Assembly: GCF_011684115.1 (NCBI RefSeq)
Contig: NZ_JAADJV010000002.1
Location: 247,209 to 311,208 of the forward strand
DNA: 64,000 nucleotides
Source of the DNA: Rahnella aceris
GTDB lineage: Bacteria; Pseudomonadota; Gammaproteobacteria; Enterobacterales; Enterobacteriaceae
Direction: 5' to 3'
Of the stretch, positions 11,284 through 22,275 are shown one piece after another. The notes below the pieces were generated by a model, which ran no database searches, was not told the DNA's origin, and saw only the letters and a program-made list of their open reading frames with translations. The first letter of the stretch is position 1, and every line of letters begins with the position of its first letter. The position numbers and the translations under genes are program-made.

Positions 11284-11316
11284 GGGAAGAAAACCGGCGA
11301 AGTGACATACGCCGGT
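11284..11316 (-). terminator. Rho-independent terminator after the acyl-CoA synthetase gene
   Basis: On the minus strand ACCGGCG (11310-11316) pairs with CGCCGGT (11293-11299), followed by TTTTCTT. It is about 40 bases past the stop codon. Confidence 0.8.
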
Positions 11317-11355
11317 GATTCAGAAAGGAAAGTGATGAAACGGGCAGATGAAGCA

Positions 11356-13152
11356 TTACTCCTGATAAAGCTGATCGATTTCCTTCTGATAACGGCTGAA
11401 AATATTTTTGCGGCGCAGTTTAAGGGTCGGGGTCAGTTCACCCGCTTCCATCGTGAAAGGTTTGGTCAGCAACACAAACTTTTTCACCTGCTCAAAACCG
11501 GCAAGATCATGCTGAATCTCGCGTAGCTGGTGGGCAAACAGCGAGAGGATCTGCTCGTTTTTCACCAGTCCGGCGCGATTGAAATAATCAATACGGTGCG
11601 CCTGGGCATAGACGTTCAGCACATCAAAATCAGGCACGATCAGCGCAGAAACAAAGTGCCTTTCATCGGCGATGACTGCCGCCTGCTCGATATAACGATC
11701 CTGCACCAGCGTGCCTTCGATACGCTGCGGAGCAATGTATTTTCCGCCCGACGTTTTCATCAGATCTTTGAGTCGTTCGGTAATAAACACATTCCCTTGT
11801 GCATCCATTTTCCCGGCATCACCGGTTTTAAACCAGCCGTCGGCAGTGAAACTGGCCGCCGTCTCTTCCGGTTTATTGAAGTAACCCCGCAGGAGTGTTG
11901 GGCCGCGAACCTGAATCTCATTCTCCTCGCCGATCCGCACTTCAATCTCTGGTAACGCCGTTCCGACAGAACCAAAGCGGAAATCATTTTCTTCCCAGCA
12001 GGTCACCGTCGCGCACGTTTCCGTCAGGCCGTAGCCGTATTTGATTTTCAGACCGAGTGATTCGAAAAACAGAATGACATTGTCGTCCAGACTTGCACCG
12101 GCGGCAGGCAGAAAACGCAGATTGCCACCCAGCAAATCACGCAGCTTTTTTAGCACCAGTTTATCGGCGAGAAAATGCGCAGGCGCCAGCCAGAACGGAT
12201 AACGTTCGCCACGGCGCTCGATCAAAAACTTCTCTTTGCCCTGCCCGACGGCCCAGTGGAAAAGCCGCTTTTTGAGGGTTCCCGCGCGAGAGACTTTGTC
12301 GTGGATCGCGCTGAACACTTTTTCATAGAAGCGCGGTACCGCACACATTACTGTCGGTTTAATGGCCTGCAAAGCATCACGCACCAGATCAGTTTCGCGC
12401 AGGAAGACGTTTTGCGCACCGCAATGCATCACGAAGAAACTCCACGCGCGTTCAAAAACGTGCGCCAGCGGCAGAAAACAAAGGGAAACATCATGCTCCG
12501 AAATGCTCAGACGCCTTTCATGCTGCATCAGTTGCGTCGCCATGCTGCGGTAATCCAGCATCACACCTTTTGCTTCTCCGGTGGTGCCCGAAGTATAGAT
12601 GAGCGTGAACAGATCACTCAGGTCACGGGCATTCACCCGCACTTCACGCTCAGCAGCTAAAGCAGCATCCCGGGGAACAATGCCTGAAACATGCCGGGCA
12701 ATGGGTACGCCACGTAAATCGACATCATTGTCCAGCACCAGTATGTGTTTCAGCTGCGGGCAGAGATCACGCACAGCCACCGCCGCGTCATATTGTTTCT
12801 GACCGACGACAAACAAAATACGGACATCCGCATCATTGAGTACATATGCAGACTGCGCGGGTGTATTGGTGGCATAAACCGGCACGGTGACAGCACGCAA
12901 TTGCAGGATCGCAAGATCTGCTGTCGCCCAGGCCATCGAATTATTCCCGCAAATGGCGATCCGTTCCTGAACGCCCACTTGCTCCTGCAATAACACGTCG
13001 GATAAGGCATCCACTTTCTCGCCCAGCTCACGCCAGGTCAGGGCAGATTCTGCCGCTGGCGACCACTCGCGAAATGCAGTCTGTTCAGCGCGGGCAACGA
13101 CTTGCTGACGAAAACGGGAAATCAGATGGTAATTATTTAAGGTTGGATTCAT
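11356..13152 (-). CDS. Long-chain acyl-CoA synthetase (AMP-forming), FAA1-like
   Basis: This enzyme family activates fatty acids with ATP to acyl-adenylate and then acyl-CoA. The 598-residue protein has the AMP-binding P-loop-like motif LIYTSGTTGEAKGVML (about residue 185), then GYGLTETCATVT, DGWFKTGDAG and the hinge/A8 region FITERLKDLMKTSGGKYIAP, all hallmarks of the ANL superfamily. The long-chain type is indicated by LPLAHVFERAWSF and the 600-residue length. It is a different subgroup from E. coli FadD, nearer eukaryotic-type long-chain synthetases. It lies alone between ilvI and leuO, which are neighbours in E. coli, and has its own terminator. The physiological substrate cannot be read from the sequence. 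Confidence 0.88.
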   Translation of the reverse strand: MNPTLNNYHLISRFRQQVVARAEQTAFREWSPAAESALTWRELGEKVDALSDVLLQEQVGVQERIAICGNNSMAWATADLAILQLRAVTVPVYATNTPAQSAYVLNDADVRILFVVGQKQYDAAVAVRDLCPQLKHILVLDNDVDLRGVPIARHVSGIVPRDAALAAEREVRVNARDLSDLFTLIYTSGTTGEAKGVMLDYRSMATQLMQHERRLSISEHDVSLCFLPLAHVFERAWSFFVMHCGAQNVFLRETDLVRDALQAIKPTVMCAVPRFYEKVFSAIHDKVSRAGTLKKRLFHWAVGQGKEKFLIERRGERYPFWLAPAHFLADKLVLKKLRDLLGGNLRFLPAAGASLDDNVILFFESLGLKIKYGYGLTETCATVTCWEENDFRFGSVGTALPEIEVRIGEENEIQVRGPTLLRGYFNKPEETAASFTADGWFKTGDAGKMDAQGNVFITERLKDLMKTSGGKYIAPQRIEGTLVQDRYIEQAAVIADERHFVSALIVPDFDVLNVYAQAHRIDYFNRAGLVKNEQILSLFAHQLREIQHDLAGFEQVKKFVLLTKPFTMEAGELTPTLKLRRKNIFSRYQKEIDQLYQE

Positions 13153-13316
13153 TGAGCGTTTATACCGGCGTCCAGCGTAGTCAGTAAAAGGAGGGAGCTG
13201 ACTGCATTGCTCTGTTACAAAGATTTAACGCAGTCTACCGACAAAGATTGCAAGGCGAAATGAAATTGTAGGAGCTGCAGCAGGGTTTTGGAAATATCAC
13301 GCGGAATTTCTAAGAC

Positions 13317-13362
13317 AAAAAAAACCTGCAGGACTCTAACGAGGAGAAAAAAACCTGCAGGA
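13317..13362 (-). terminator. Repeat-based terminator after leuO
   Basis: Two copies of a 16-base sequence ending CCTGCAGGA occur at about 13318-13333 and 13347-13362. Each contains the palindrome CCTGCAGG, so the copies can pair with each other in RNA. On the minus strand the second is followed by eight T residues, making a plausible terminator for leuO with an unusually large loop. Confidence 0.5.
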
Positions 13363-13441
13363 TAAAAAACTATCTGATAAAGAACAGGCAGCCGCTTTCG
13401 CTGCGATCACCTCTGCCAAAAAAGTCGTAATGACTGACTGA

Positions 13442-14389
13442 TTACAGAGAAACAACACACTGGCTCAATAATGTTTTCATCCACATATTACCTTTGTCTT
13501 TGCTGGATGATTCGTGCCAGGAAAGATAACAAGTCAGCGTATTTTTCATCCACGGCAGTGGAATGACGGATAAATTAAGTATCCCTGCATTTGCCTGTGC
13601 CAGCCAGCGCGGCACCAGTGCAACCATCTCGGTTTTGGAGACAATTTCCATGACGCTGAACAGATCGGTTCCTTGATAGGAAATCAGCGAAACTAACTCA
13701 GAGTCGTCGTAATAAGGTGAACTGAAAGAATAGAAGCGGTCCATCATCATGACAGCATGTTTTTCTTTCAGATACTTTTCATCAGACATATGCGGACTGA
13801 TACGGGGATGATTTTGCGCCGCGACCAGAACCAGCTCATCATTAAATAAGGCATGATTGCAAAAATCAGCACGCTCAAATTTACGATAACTGATCACAAA
13901 TTCTATATTCTGGTAACGCAGCTGATGTTCAATATCATCGTTAACAATCGTTTGCAGTTTAACACTGACACCCGGCGATAATTCTTCGGCGGCCTTCAGC
14001 ACCAGGCTGGTGAAGCGTTTATCGAGCGGGCTGCAAATAGCGACATTAAACTGGCGTGTGCTGAGATAAGGGTCAAAACCTGCCCCCGGCAGTTCGTTCA
14101 TCACCAGTTGCAAAGCCTGTCTGATCGGGCCAAACAGTTGACGTGCGCGCATCGTCGGTTGGATCCCGCGCCCGAAACGCACAAACAAGTCATCATTAAA
14201 CATCACTTTCAAACGGGCAACGGCATTACTGACCGCTGGCTGGGACATCCCCAACATATTGGCTGCACGTGTAATATTTTGTAATTGCATGACGGCATCA
14301 AAAACCGTTAATAAATTTAAATCAACATTGCGAAGGTGCGTTTCTGCCTCAGCGGTTTTAGGTTGTATTTCTGTATCGGCGTCAGACAT
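13442..14389 (-). CDS. leuO: LysR-type transcriptional regulator LeuO
   Basis: LeuO is a LysR-family regulator that antagonises H-NS silencing and influences the leucine operon, stress and virulence genes. The N-terminal helix-turn-helix is strongly conserved (VDLNLLTVFDAVMQ, then NITRAANMLGMSQPAVSNAV and VRFGRGIQPT), followed by a more divergent effector domain ending near CYLSWHESSSKDKGN. I chose the ATG at 14387-14389 (MSDADTEIQ, 315 residues, close to E. coli 314) because GAGGG lies 6-7 bases upstream. An in-frame ATG seven codons earlier (14410) lacks a ribosome-binding site. The gene is divergent from leuLABCD with an AT-rich gap, as in E. coli. Confidence 0.95.
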   Translation of the reverse strand: MSDADTEIQPKTAEAETHLRNVDLNLLTVFDAVMQLQNITRAANMLGMSQPAVSNAVARLKVMFNDDLFVRFGRGIQPTMRARQLFGPIRQALQLVMNELPGAGFDPYLSTRQFNVAICSPLDKRFTSLVLKAAEELSPGVSVKLQTIVNDDIEHQLRYQNIEFVISYRKFERADFCNHALFNDELVLVAAQNHPRISPHMSDEKYLKEKHAVMMMDRFYSFSSPYYDDSELVSLISYQGTDLFSVMEIVSKTEMVALVPRWLAQANAGILNLSVIPLPWMKNTLTCYLSWHESSSKDKGNMWMKTLLSQCVVSL

Positions 14390-14410
14390 GATATCCCTCA
14401 TAATAGACAT

Positions 14411-14713
14411 TCGAATCCAAATAAAATGATTATCTTCAATAATCTATTTCGTAAAGCGCAGCATTGAGATGGTATTGGGGAACATAAATATTGGCAGAGA
14501 AAACGCAGCAAATTCTCATCAATTTATTTTCAGAAAAATATGAATTTTTGTTTCCAATAATCAGAAACAGAAATACAAATTTTATTTCCCACAAAGAAAC
14601 TGATGATATCAAACAGCAAAATATTTCCGTAAACAACATTCTAAAAATGAATAATAAGTTAAGCCATACTAAATCATTTTTAATTCACTGTATTAAATAG
14701 AGTATTTATCCAG
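14411..14713. other. AT-rich gap between leuO and the leu leader
   Basis: About 300 strongly AT-rich bases typical of an H-NS-bound silencer. A 69-codon frame (14491-14700, TTG start) is open on the plus strand but has no convincing ribosome-binding site. The region ends in a strong plus-strand terminator (14714-14740), so it may be transcribed as a small RNA. See findings. Confidence 0.4.
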
Positions 14714-14740
14714 GCGCCCCCGGGCGGGTGCATTTTTTTT
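14714..14740 (+). terminator. Strong plus-strand terminator with no assigned gene
   Basis: GCGCCC (14714-14719) pairs with GGGTGC (14726-14731) around a CCGGGC loop and is followed by a single A and eight T residues. It is plus-oriented only: the other strand has no T run after the stem. No recognised plus-strand gene precedes it. Confidence 0.75.
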
Positions 14741-14863
14741 GTTCTTATTTTTCCGCCCCCCTTTAAAACCTTCATCCCGAGTACCTCCGCGACGCCAGTG
14801 TTTTATGCTAAATGAGATTCAATATCATTTTGGCGATTTTCTGGAATTTCCACACAGTGAAGG

Positions 14864-14892
14864 TTGACATACCGCACACATTCCCGTATCAC
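14864..14892 (+). promoter_or_regulatory. leu operon promoter
   Basis: TTGACA (14864-14869) followed by a 17-base spacer and TATCAC (14887-14892) lies about 60 bases upstream of the leader peptide start, as expected for the leuLABCD promoter. Confidence 0.75.
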
Positions 14893-14951
14893 TTTAGTCA
14901 CTGTTTGAACGATATCCGTTCTGACCACCCGATGATGAGAAGCTGAAACAC

Positions 14952-15035
14952 ATGTTCATGATGACCCGTCTCCTAGGCCTACTACTCAACGCAGAATATT
15001 TGCGCGGTAAGCCAGTGGGCGAAAATCAGAACTGA
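14952..15035 (+). CDS. leuL: leu operon leader peptide LeuL
   Basis: A 27-codon leader whose codons 7-12 read L-L-G-L-L-L, with leucine codons CTC CTA CTA CTA CTC, three of them the rare CTA. It begins MFMMTR and ends GENQN before TGA. Ribosome stalling at these codons when charged leucyl-tRNA is scarce would prevent the downstream terminator from forming, giving attenuation of leuABCD. It is short and was recognised by its leucine run, position and following attenuator. Confidence 0.9.
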   Translation: MFMMTRLLGLLLNAEYLRGKPVGENQN

Positions 15036-15055
15036 TTCAACTTCCACAGACAATA

Positions 15056-15084
15056 AACCCGCGCCGATGCGCGGGTTTTTTTTT
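15056..15084 (+). terminator. leu operon attenuator
   Basis: AACCCGCGC (15056-15064) pairs with GCGCGGGTT (15069-15077), followed by a run of T to 15084. It lies between leuL and leuA and is the attenuator terminator controlled by leuL translation. Confidence 0.92.
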
Positions 15085-15128
15085 ATCTCCCGCAGGGCGC
15101 GAAAGTAAAAGCAGACAAGGAATAACCC

Positions 15129-17812
<2,684 letters not shown>

Positions 17813-17813
17813 C

Positions 17814-19214
17814 ATGGCCAAAACTCTGTATCAGAAATTGTTTGATGCGCATGTGGTTTACGAAGCGCAAAACGAAACGCCATTGTTATACATTGACCGC
17901 CATCTGGTTCACGAAGTGACCTCTCCGCAGGCGTTTGACGGCTTGCGTGCGATGGGCCGTCAGGTTCGCCAGCCAGGTAAAACCTTTGCGACCATGGATC
18001 ACAACGTGTCCACGCAAACTAAAGACATCAATGCGAGCGGCGAAATGGCGCGCATCCAGATGCAGGAATTAATCAAGAACTGTGCTGAATTCGGCGTGCA
18101 GTTGTATGACCTGAATCACCCGTATCAGGGCATCGTTCACGTTATCGGCCCTGAACAGGGCATGACGTTGCCGGGAATGACGATTGTCTGCGGTGATTCC
18201 CATACCGCCACGCACGGCGCGTTTGGCTCACTGGCATTCGGTATCGGGACTTCGGAAGTTGAACACGTTCTGGCGACACAAACCCTGAAACAGGGTCGCG
18301 CTAAAACCATGAAAATTGAAGTGACCGGCGAAGCTCCTGTCGGTATCACAGCGAAAGATATCGTTCTGGCGATTATCGGGAAAACCGGCAGCGCAGGCGG
18401 CACCGGTCACGTGGTGGAATTCTGCGGTAAAGCGATTGAAGCGTTAAGCATGGAAGGTCGTATGACCCTGTGCAACATGGCGATCGAAATGGGGGCGAAA
18501 GCCGGTCTGGTTGCACCGGATGAAACTACGTTTGCTTATCTGAAGGGCCGTCAGTTTGCGCCGAAAGATCAGAACTGGGACGCGGCGGTCGAATACTGGA
18601 AAACCCTGAAAACCGAAGATGGGGCGAAGTTCGACAGCGTTGTTACGCTGGATGCGTCTGAAATCGCACCACAGGTCACCTGGGGTACCAACCCGGGTCA
18701 GGTGATGGCCGTGAATCAGACCATCCCGGACCCGGCATCCTTTGCCGATCCGGTAGAACGTGCCTCAGCGGAAAAAGCGCTGGTGTATATGGATTTGCAG
18801 CCGGGCATTAAACTGACCGACGTGGCGATTGATAAAGTGTTCATCGGCTCCTGCACCAATTCCCGTATCGAAGATTTACGCGCTGCGGCAGCGGTGGCCA
18901 AAGGCCGTAAAGTGGCGAACGGCGTACAGGCCATTGTGGTACCGGGATCCGGCCCGGTAAAAGCGCAGGCGGAAGAAGAAGGGCTGGATAAGATCTTCAT
19001 CGAAGCGGGCTTTGAATGGCGTCTGCCAGGCTGCTCTATGTGTCTGGCGATGAACAATGACCGTCTGGAACCGGGCGAACGTTGCGCGTCTACCAGCAAC
19101 CGTAACTTCGAAGGCCGTCAGGGTCGTGGCGGTCGCACGCATCTGGTCAGCCCGGCAATGGCGGCAGCGGCGGCGGTCACCGGCCGTTTCGCTGATATCC
19201 GTGAACTGAACTGA
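17814..19214 (+). CDS. leuC: 3-isopropylmalate dehydratase large subunit LeuC
   Basis: LeuC is the aconitase-like subunit that holds the [4Fe-4S] cluster and, with LeuD, isomerises 2- to 3-isopropylmalate. The 466-residue protein shows the cluster cysteines in [11 protein letters not shown] (about residue 347) and GCSMCLAMN (about residues 407-410). The substrate motif [14 protein letters not shown] is also present. It starts one base after leuB and is followed after 10 bases by leuD. Length equals E. coli LeuC. Confidence 0.98.
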   Translation: MAKTLYQKLFDAHVVYEAQNETPLLYIDRHLVHEVTSPQAFDGLRAMGRQVRQPGKTFATMDHNVSTQTKDINASGEMARIQMQELIKNCAEFGVQLYDLNHPYQGIVHVIGPEQGMTLPGMTIVCGDSHTATHGAFGSLAFGIGTSEVEHVLATQTLKQGRAKTMKIEVTGEAPVGITAKDIVLAIIGKTGSAGGTGHVVEFCGKAIEALSMEGRMTLCNMAIEMGAKAGLVAPDETTFAYLKGRQFAPKDQNWDAAVEYWKTLKTEDGAKFDSVVTLDASEIAPQVTWGTNPGQVMAVNQTIPDPASFADPVERASAEKALVYMDLQPGIKLTDVAIDKVFIGSCTNSRIEDLRAAAAVAKGRKVANGVQAIVVPGSGPVKAQAEEEGLDKIFIEAGFEWRLPGCSMCLAMNNDRLEPGERCASTSNRNFEGRQGRGGRTHLVSPAMAAAAAVTGRFADIRELN

Positions 19215-19224
19215 GGAAAACACC

Positions 19225-19827
19225 ATGGCTAAATTTACCCAACACATCGGTCTGGTGGTTCCGCTGGATGCAGCTAACGTCGATACCGATGCCATCATTC
19301 CAAAACAGTTTTTACAAAAAGTCACCCGTACCGGTTTTGGCCAGCATCTGTTTAATGACTGGCGTTTTCTGGACGATGCCGGTCAGGTGCCAAATCCTGA
19401 TTTCGTGCTGAACAAACCGCGCTACAAAGGCGCGAGTATTTTGCTGGCACGCGAAAACTTTGGCTGCGGTTCTTCCCGCGAACATGCGCCATGGGCACTG
19501 ACCGATTACGGTTTCCATGCTGTGATCGCGCCAAGCTTTGCCGATATCTTTTACGGTAACTCATTCAACAACCAGTTGCTGCCAATCACGCTGAGCGACG
19601 CCGAAGTGGATGAACTGTTTGAGCTGGTGAAAGCTAACGAAGGCATTCAGTTCGAAGTGGATCTGGAAGCGCAGACTGTTAAAGCGGGCGATAAAAGCTA
19701 TCCGTTTGTCATCGACAGCTTCCGTCGTCACTGCATGATCAACGGTCTGGACAGCATCGGTCTGACCTTGCAGCATGAAGAAAATATCTCCGGCTACGAG
19801 AAGAATCAGCCTGCGTTTATGCAGTGA
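19225..19827 (+). CDS. leuD: 3-isopropylmalate dehydratase small subunit LeuD
   Basis: LeuD is the swivelling-domain subunit of isopropylmalate isomerase. The 200-residue protein contains [20 protein letters not shown] residues (seen as [14 protein letters not shown]), [13 protein letters not shown] and [13 protein letters not shown], all family signatures. It is the last gene of leuLABCD and is followed by a terminator hairpin. Confidence 0.98.
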   Translation: MAKFTQHIGLVVPLDAANVDTDAIIPKQFLQKVTRTGFGQHLFNDWRFLDDAGQVPNPDFVLNKPRYKGASILLARENFGCGSSREHAPWALTDYGFHAVIAPSFADIFYGNSFNNQLLPITLSDAEVDELFELVKANEGIQFEVDLEAQTVKAGDKSYPFVIDSFRRHCMINGLDSIGLTLQHEENISGYEKNQPAFMQ

Positions 19828-19842
19828 TTATTATCTGTAAAC

Positions 19843-19880
19843 GATGAAGAAGGCGGGCCCAGCCCCGCTTTCTTCATCAG
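19843..19880 (+). terminator. leu operon terminator
   Basis: A long hairpin: GATGAAGAAGGCGGG (19843-19857) pairs imperfectly with CCCCGCTTTCTTCATC (19863-19878). The pyrimidine-rich 3' arm serves in place of a clean T run. It lies 15 bases past leuD. Confidence 0.7.
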
Positions 19881-20109
19881 CCTTCAGGCATCCCCGAAAG
19901 CCTCTGCAAAGTTACCCCTGCATAGTCATCCTGTCTTCAGTTTCTTTGTCACGATTATTTCACTTACAGCGATGGGATCCTGGTACTTGCCTGATAAAAA
20001 ATCGACTGAACCATAATTTTTTTCGATGGAATAACAGTAATCATATTCAAAACACTTCTAATATTTTTACTCAACAACGGCGAATGCACAAATATCGGCC
20101 ACCATTTAA

Positions 20110-20802
20110 TTAGCTTTTCTTAGAAACTATAAACTCCATTAATGGAACAGCCTCTCTATATACTTTTTTAATATATTTAGTAATATCTAACATAGGATAA
20201 GAAGAGGATGTTTTAAATAATCCTAAATTGGGATCGAGAAAAAAACATTCCGAAGCACTGTAGCGAAACGCCGCAACGGCATGATAGCCAACCTCACCCG
20301 GTACCTCAGAAAACCGGAAAGCAATGATCGCTCCGGTGAGAGGGTGAGCCTGACCAAAACTGTTTACCCCGTTAAATAACATGAAATCATTACGTGTTAT
20401 CAGACGATACTGTAAACCGGGAACGCCAGTTATTCTTTCCTTTTCTGCCTGACGGAAATTTTTATAATTAACAAAGACCTGATGGCGTCCTGTCTGACGT
20501 TTCGGATCCTGCTGGCTCTCCTTGCAGCTCCTCAGATAGCTCTCGTGCCGCCGGTATGAACGTTCAAGCAATAGCCTCAGCTTCGCAGTATCAGAGGGGA
20601 TTAAGGCTTTCTTGTCAGGTGTCAGTGGCGTGGAGAACCAACCGGAAAGCCAGCCGGAAAACCAGCCCCCCCTTTGTTGTACCGGCCTTTCTTTTAATAT
20701 ATCGCCCAGCCACGTCAGGCATAACCCAATACAGCAGCCCTCAGATTTTTTCTCATCAATAAATGAATTATATGTTTTCCTGATAAGTACAACTGGAATC
20801 AT
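20110..20802 (-). CDS. YopT-like cysteine protease (peptidase family C58), putative effector
   Basis: A 230-residue orphan gene. It matches the C58 (YopT/AvrPphB) family by its catalytic layout. The GxCxxLxxxW motif appears as GCCIGLCLTW with Cys24, and GYHAVAAF carries His174. FFLDPNLGLF carries Asp190, 16 residues after the histidine, the same His-Asp spacing as in YopT. Known family members cleave prenylated Rho GTPases or plant kinases after delivery into host cells. There is no signal peptide or membrane segment. A tryptophan-rich insertion (residues 46-57, GWFSGWLSGWFS) is encoded by a 12-bp tandem repeat. The 3' end and flanks are AT-rich and the gene sits alone between leuD and setA, neighbours in E. 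coli, which suggests acquisition. No secretion genes or chaperone lie nearby. The fold assignment is fairly secure; target and delivery route are unknown. Confidence 0.72.
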   Translation of the reverse strand: MIPVVLIRKTYNSFIDEKKSEGCCIGLCLTWLGDILKERPVQQRGGWFSGWLSGWFSTPLTPDKKALIPSDTAKLRLLLERSYRRHESYLRSCKESQQDPKRQTGRHQVFVNYKNFRQAEKERITGVPGLQYRLITRNDFMLFNGVNSFGQAHPLTGAIIAFRFSEVPGEVGYHAVAAFRYSASECFFLDPNLGLFKTSSSYPMLDITKYIKKVYREAVPLMEFIVSKKS

Positions 20803-20992
20803 ATTTAATACCCTGCATTAGAATTTTAAGAAAGACGATATTATAGAAAATACTTTTCATTAGCCATACAGGTAAAGAGGATGCGAAGTACTTAAAACAT
20901 TAATCTTTGCAGGATAAAAACAGATATTTCAAAATTATTAAGACGTTGCCGGAACAAGCAAAAAACGGAATATATTATTCAGTTGAATAGGT

Positions 20993-21020
20993 TAAAGAGC
21001 GAATAAATCGCTCATTAACC
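20993..21020 (-). terminator. Possible terminator after setA
   Basis: On the minus strand GAGCGA pairs with TCGCTC around a 5-base loop, with outer GGTTAA/TTTAACC pairing. The T run is short, so this is a weak call. Confidence 0.35.
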
Positions 21021-21029
21021 TTACGTCAT

Positions 21030-22193
21030 TTAAACATCTTTGACTTTATACATCAGCCCGAGCGCCACCACCGCCAGCACAGTTGCCGCCCAGTAGACCG
21101 GATAATGGCCGAAGTTTTCCACGATAAAGCCCTGCAGCAACCCCGCGCAAATCACACCGGTGGAAATGCTGTTGGTGAATAGCGTAGTCGCTGAACCTGC
21201 CCTTCCCGGCATCAGATCCTGAAAATACAGCATGCCGATCCCCGCCACGATGCCGATGAAAATCGCATTGAACAGTTGCAGGATCATCAGCGCCGCCTTG
21301 AACTGAAACGCCACCAGTCCGGCATAGAAAATCACACCACTCGCCACGGCATACAGCATCAGCTTGCGTTTGCCGGTACGTTTCACCAGATATCCGGCCA
21401 GCAACATGGCAGGAATTTCCAGCCCGGCCGCCGTCCCCATCAGCAAGCCTGCCAGCCCTTCCGGCAGGCCCAAATCGCTGGTGATGTACAGCGGCATATC
21501 AATGACATACATGATATTGCAGGTCCACATCAGCAAAGAAGAAAAGAACAGCAGACGAACATCTTTGTTACGCCAGGCGCTGGCATGCACTACTTTTTCG
21601 TCCACTGGCAGTTCAAGGCGTGGTACTGAGGGCAGGAAAAACAGAATCATCAGTATGCTGCCGACAAACACCGCTGCCGCACTCAGGTACATTGGCGTAA
21701 AGCCGTAGTTCAACGCCACCATGAACGACAGCGGCGGGCCAAGCACCCAGGCCAGCGAGAGCATCGCACGCATCATCGAGCTGAACATCACCACTTCACT
21801 GGCGGAGCGATCCGCATGTTCCCGCGCCAGTGCAAAGAGCTGGGGCATCGACGCGTTACCTATGGCTGCCAGCAACACACCGACAGTGATCAGCACCAGA
21901 TAATCGCGGCTGAAGGCAAAGACCAGACTGTTGCCGATCGCCATCAGGCAGCAGAACATCAGCAATTTCCGCCGGTCGCCTTTGTTATCGGAACGGTTAG
22001 CCAGCAGAAAGCTGATCGCGATCCCCGCGATGGCGTTAACGGTATAAAAGAAGCCGACCCACAGCGGACGGACCTTCACTTCGTTGGTCAGAAACAGACT
22101 CAGCGTCGGCGCCTGTAATGCACCCGCCACGCCGCACAGCAAGGAGACCACCAGAAAGGTGACATAAATACGATTAAAACGAGGTTTTGACAT
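21030..22193 (-). CDS. setA: Sugar efflux transporter SetA (MFS)
   Basis: SetA is an inner-membrane major-facilitator transporter that exports glucosides and lactose-type sugars and helps relieve glucose-phosphate stress. The 387-residue protein has about 12 membrane segments. The motifs GALQAPTLSLFLTNEV, FFYTVNAIAGI, RSDNKGDRRKLLMFCCLMAIGN and LMPGRAGSATTLFTNSISTG closely match E. coli SetA. Start at 22193 (MSKPRFNRIYVTF) has AGGGA 8 bases upstream. An in-frame codon 36 bases earlier has poor support. It lies just after the sgrS terminator on the same strand, as in E. coli where setA is transcribed by read-through from sgrS. Confidence 0.93.
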   Translation of the reverse strand: MSKPRFNRIYVTFLVVSLLCGVAGALQAPTLSLFLTNEVKVRPLWVGFFYTVNAIAGIAISFLLANRSDNKGDRRKLLMFCCLMAIGNSLVFAFSRDYLVLITVGVLLAAIGNASMPQLFALAREHADRSASEVVMFSSMMRAMLSLAWVLGPPLSFMVALNYGFTPMYLSAAAVFVGSILMILFFLPSVPRLELPVDEKVVHASAWRNKDVRLLFFSSLLMWTCNIMYVIDMPLYITSDLGLPEGLAGLLMGTAAGLEIPAMLLAGYLVKRTGKRKLMLYAVASGVIFYAGLVAFQFKAALMILQLFNAIFIGIVAGIGMLYFQDLMPGRAGSATTLFTNSISTGVICAGLLQGFIVENFGHYPVYWAATVLAVVALGLMYKVKDV

Positions 22194-22275
22194 GACGTCG
22201 TCCCTGAGAAATGAATGCAGATAAAGCAAGACAGACAGTGTAGCGAAGTTTCAGTCGGTTCTGGAAAATGAGCAT

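Noticed and set aside
14491-14700. A 69-codon plus-strand frame between leuO and leuL as a protein gene
   Set aside because: TTG start, no ribosome-binding site and composition that simply follows the AT-rich background. Only the downstream terminator makes the region interesting.
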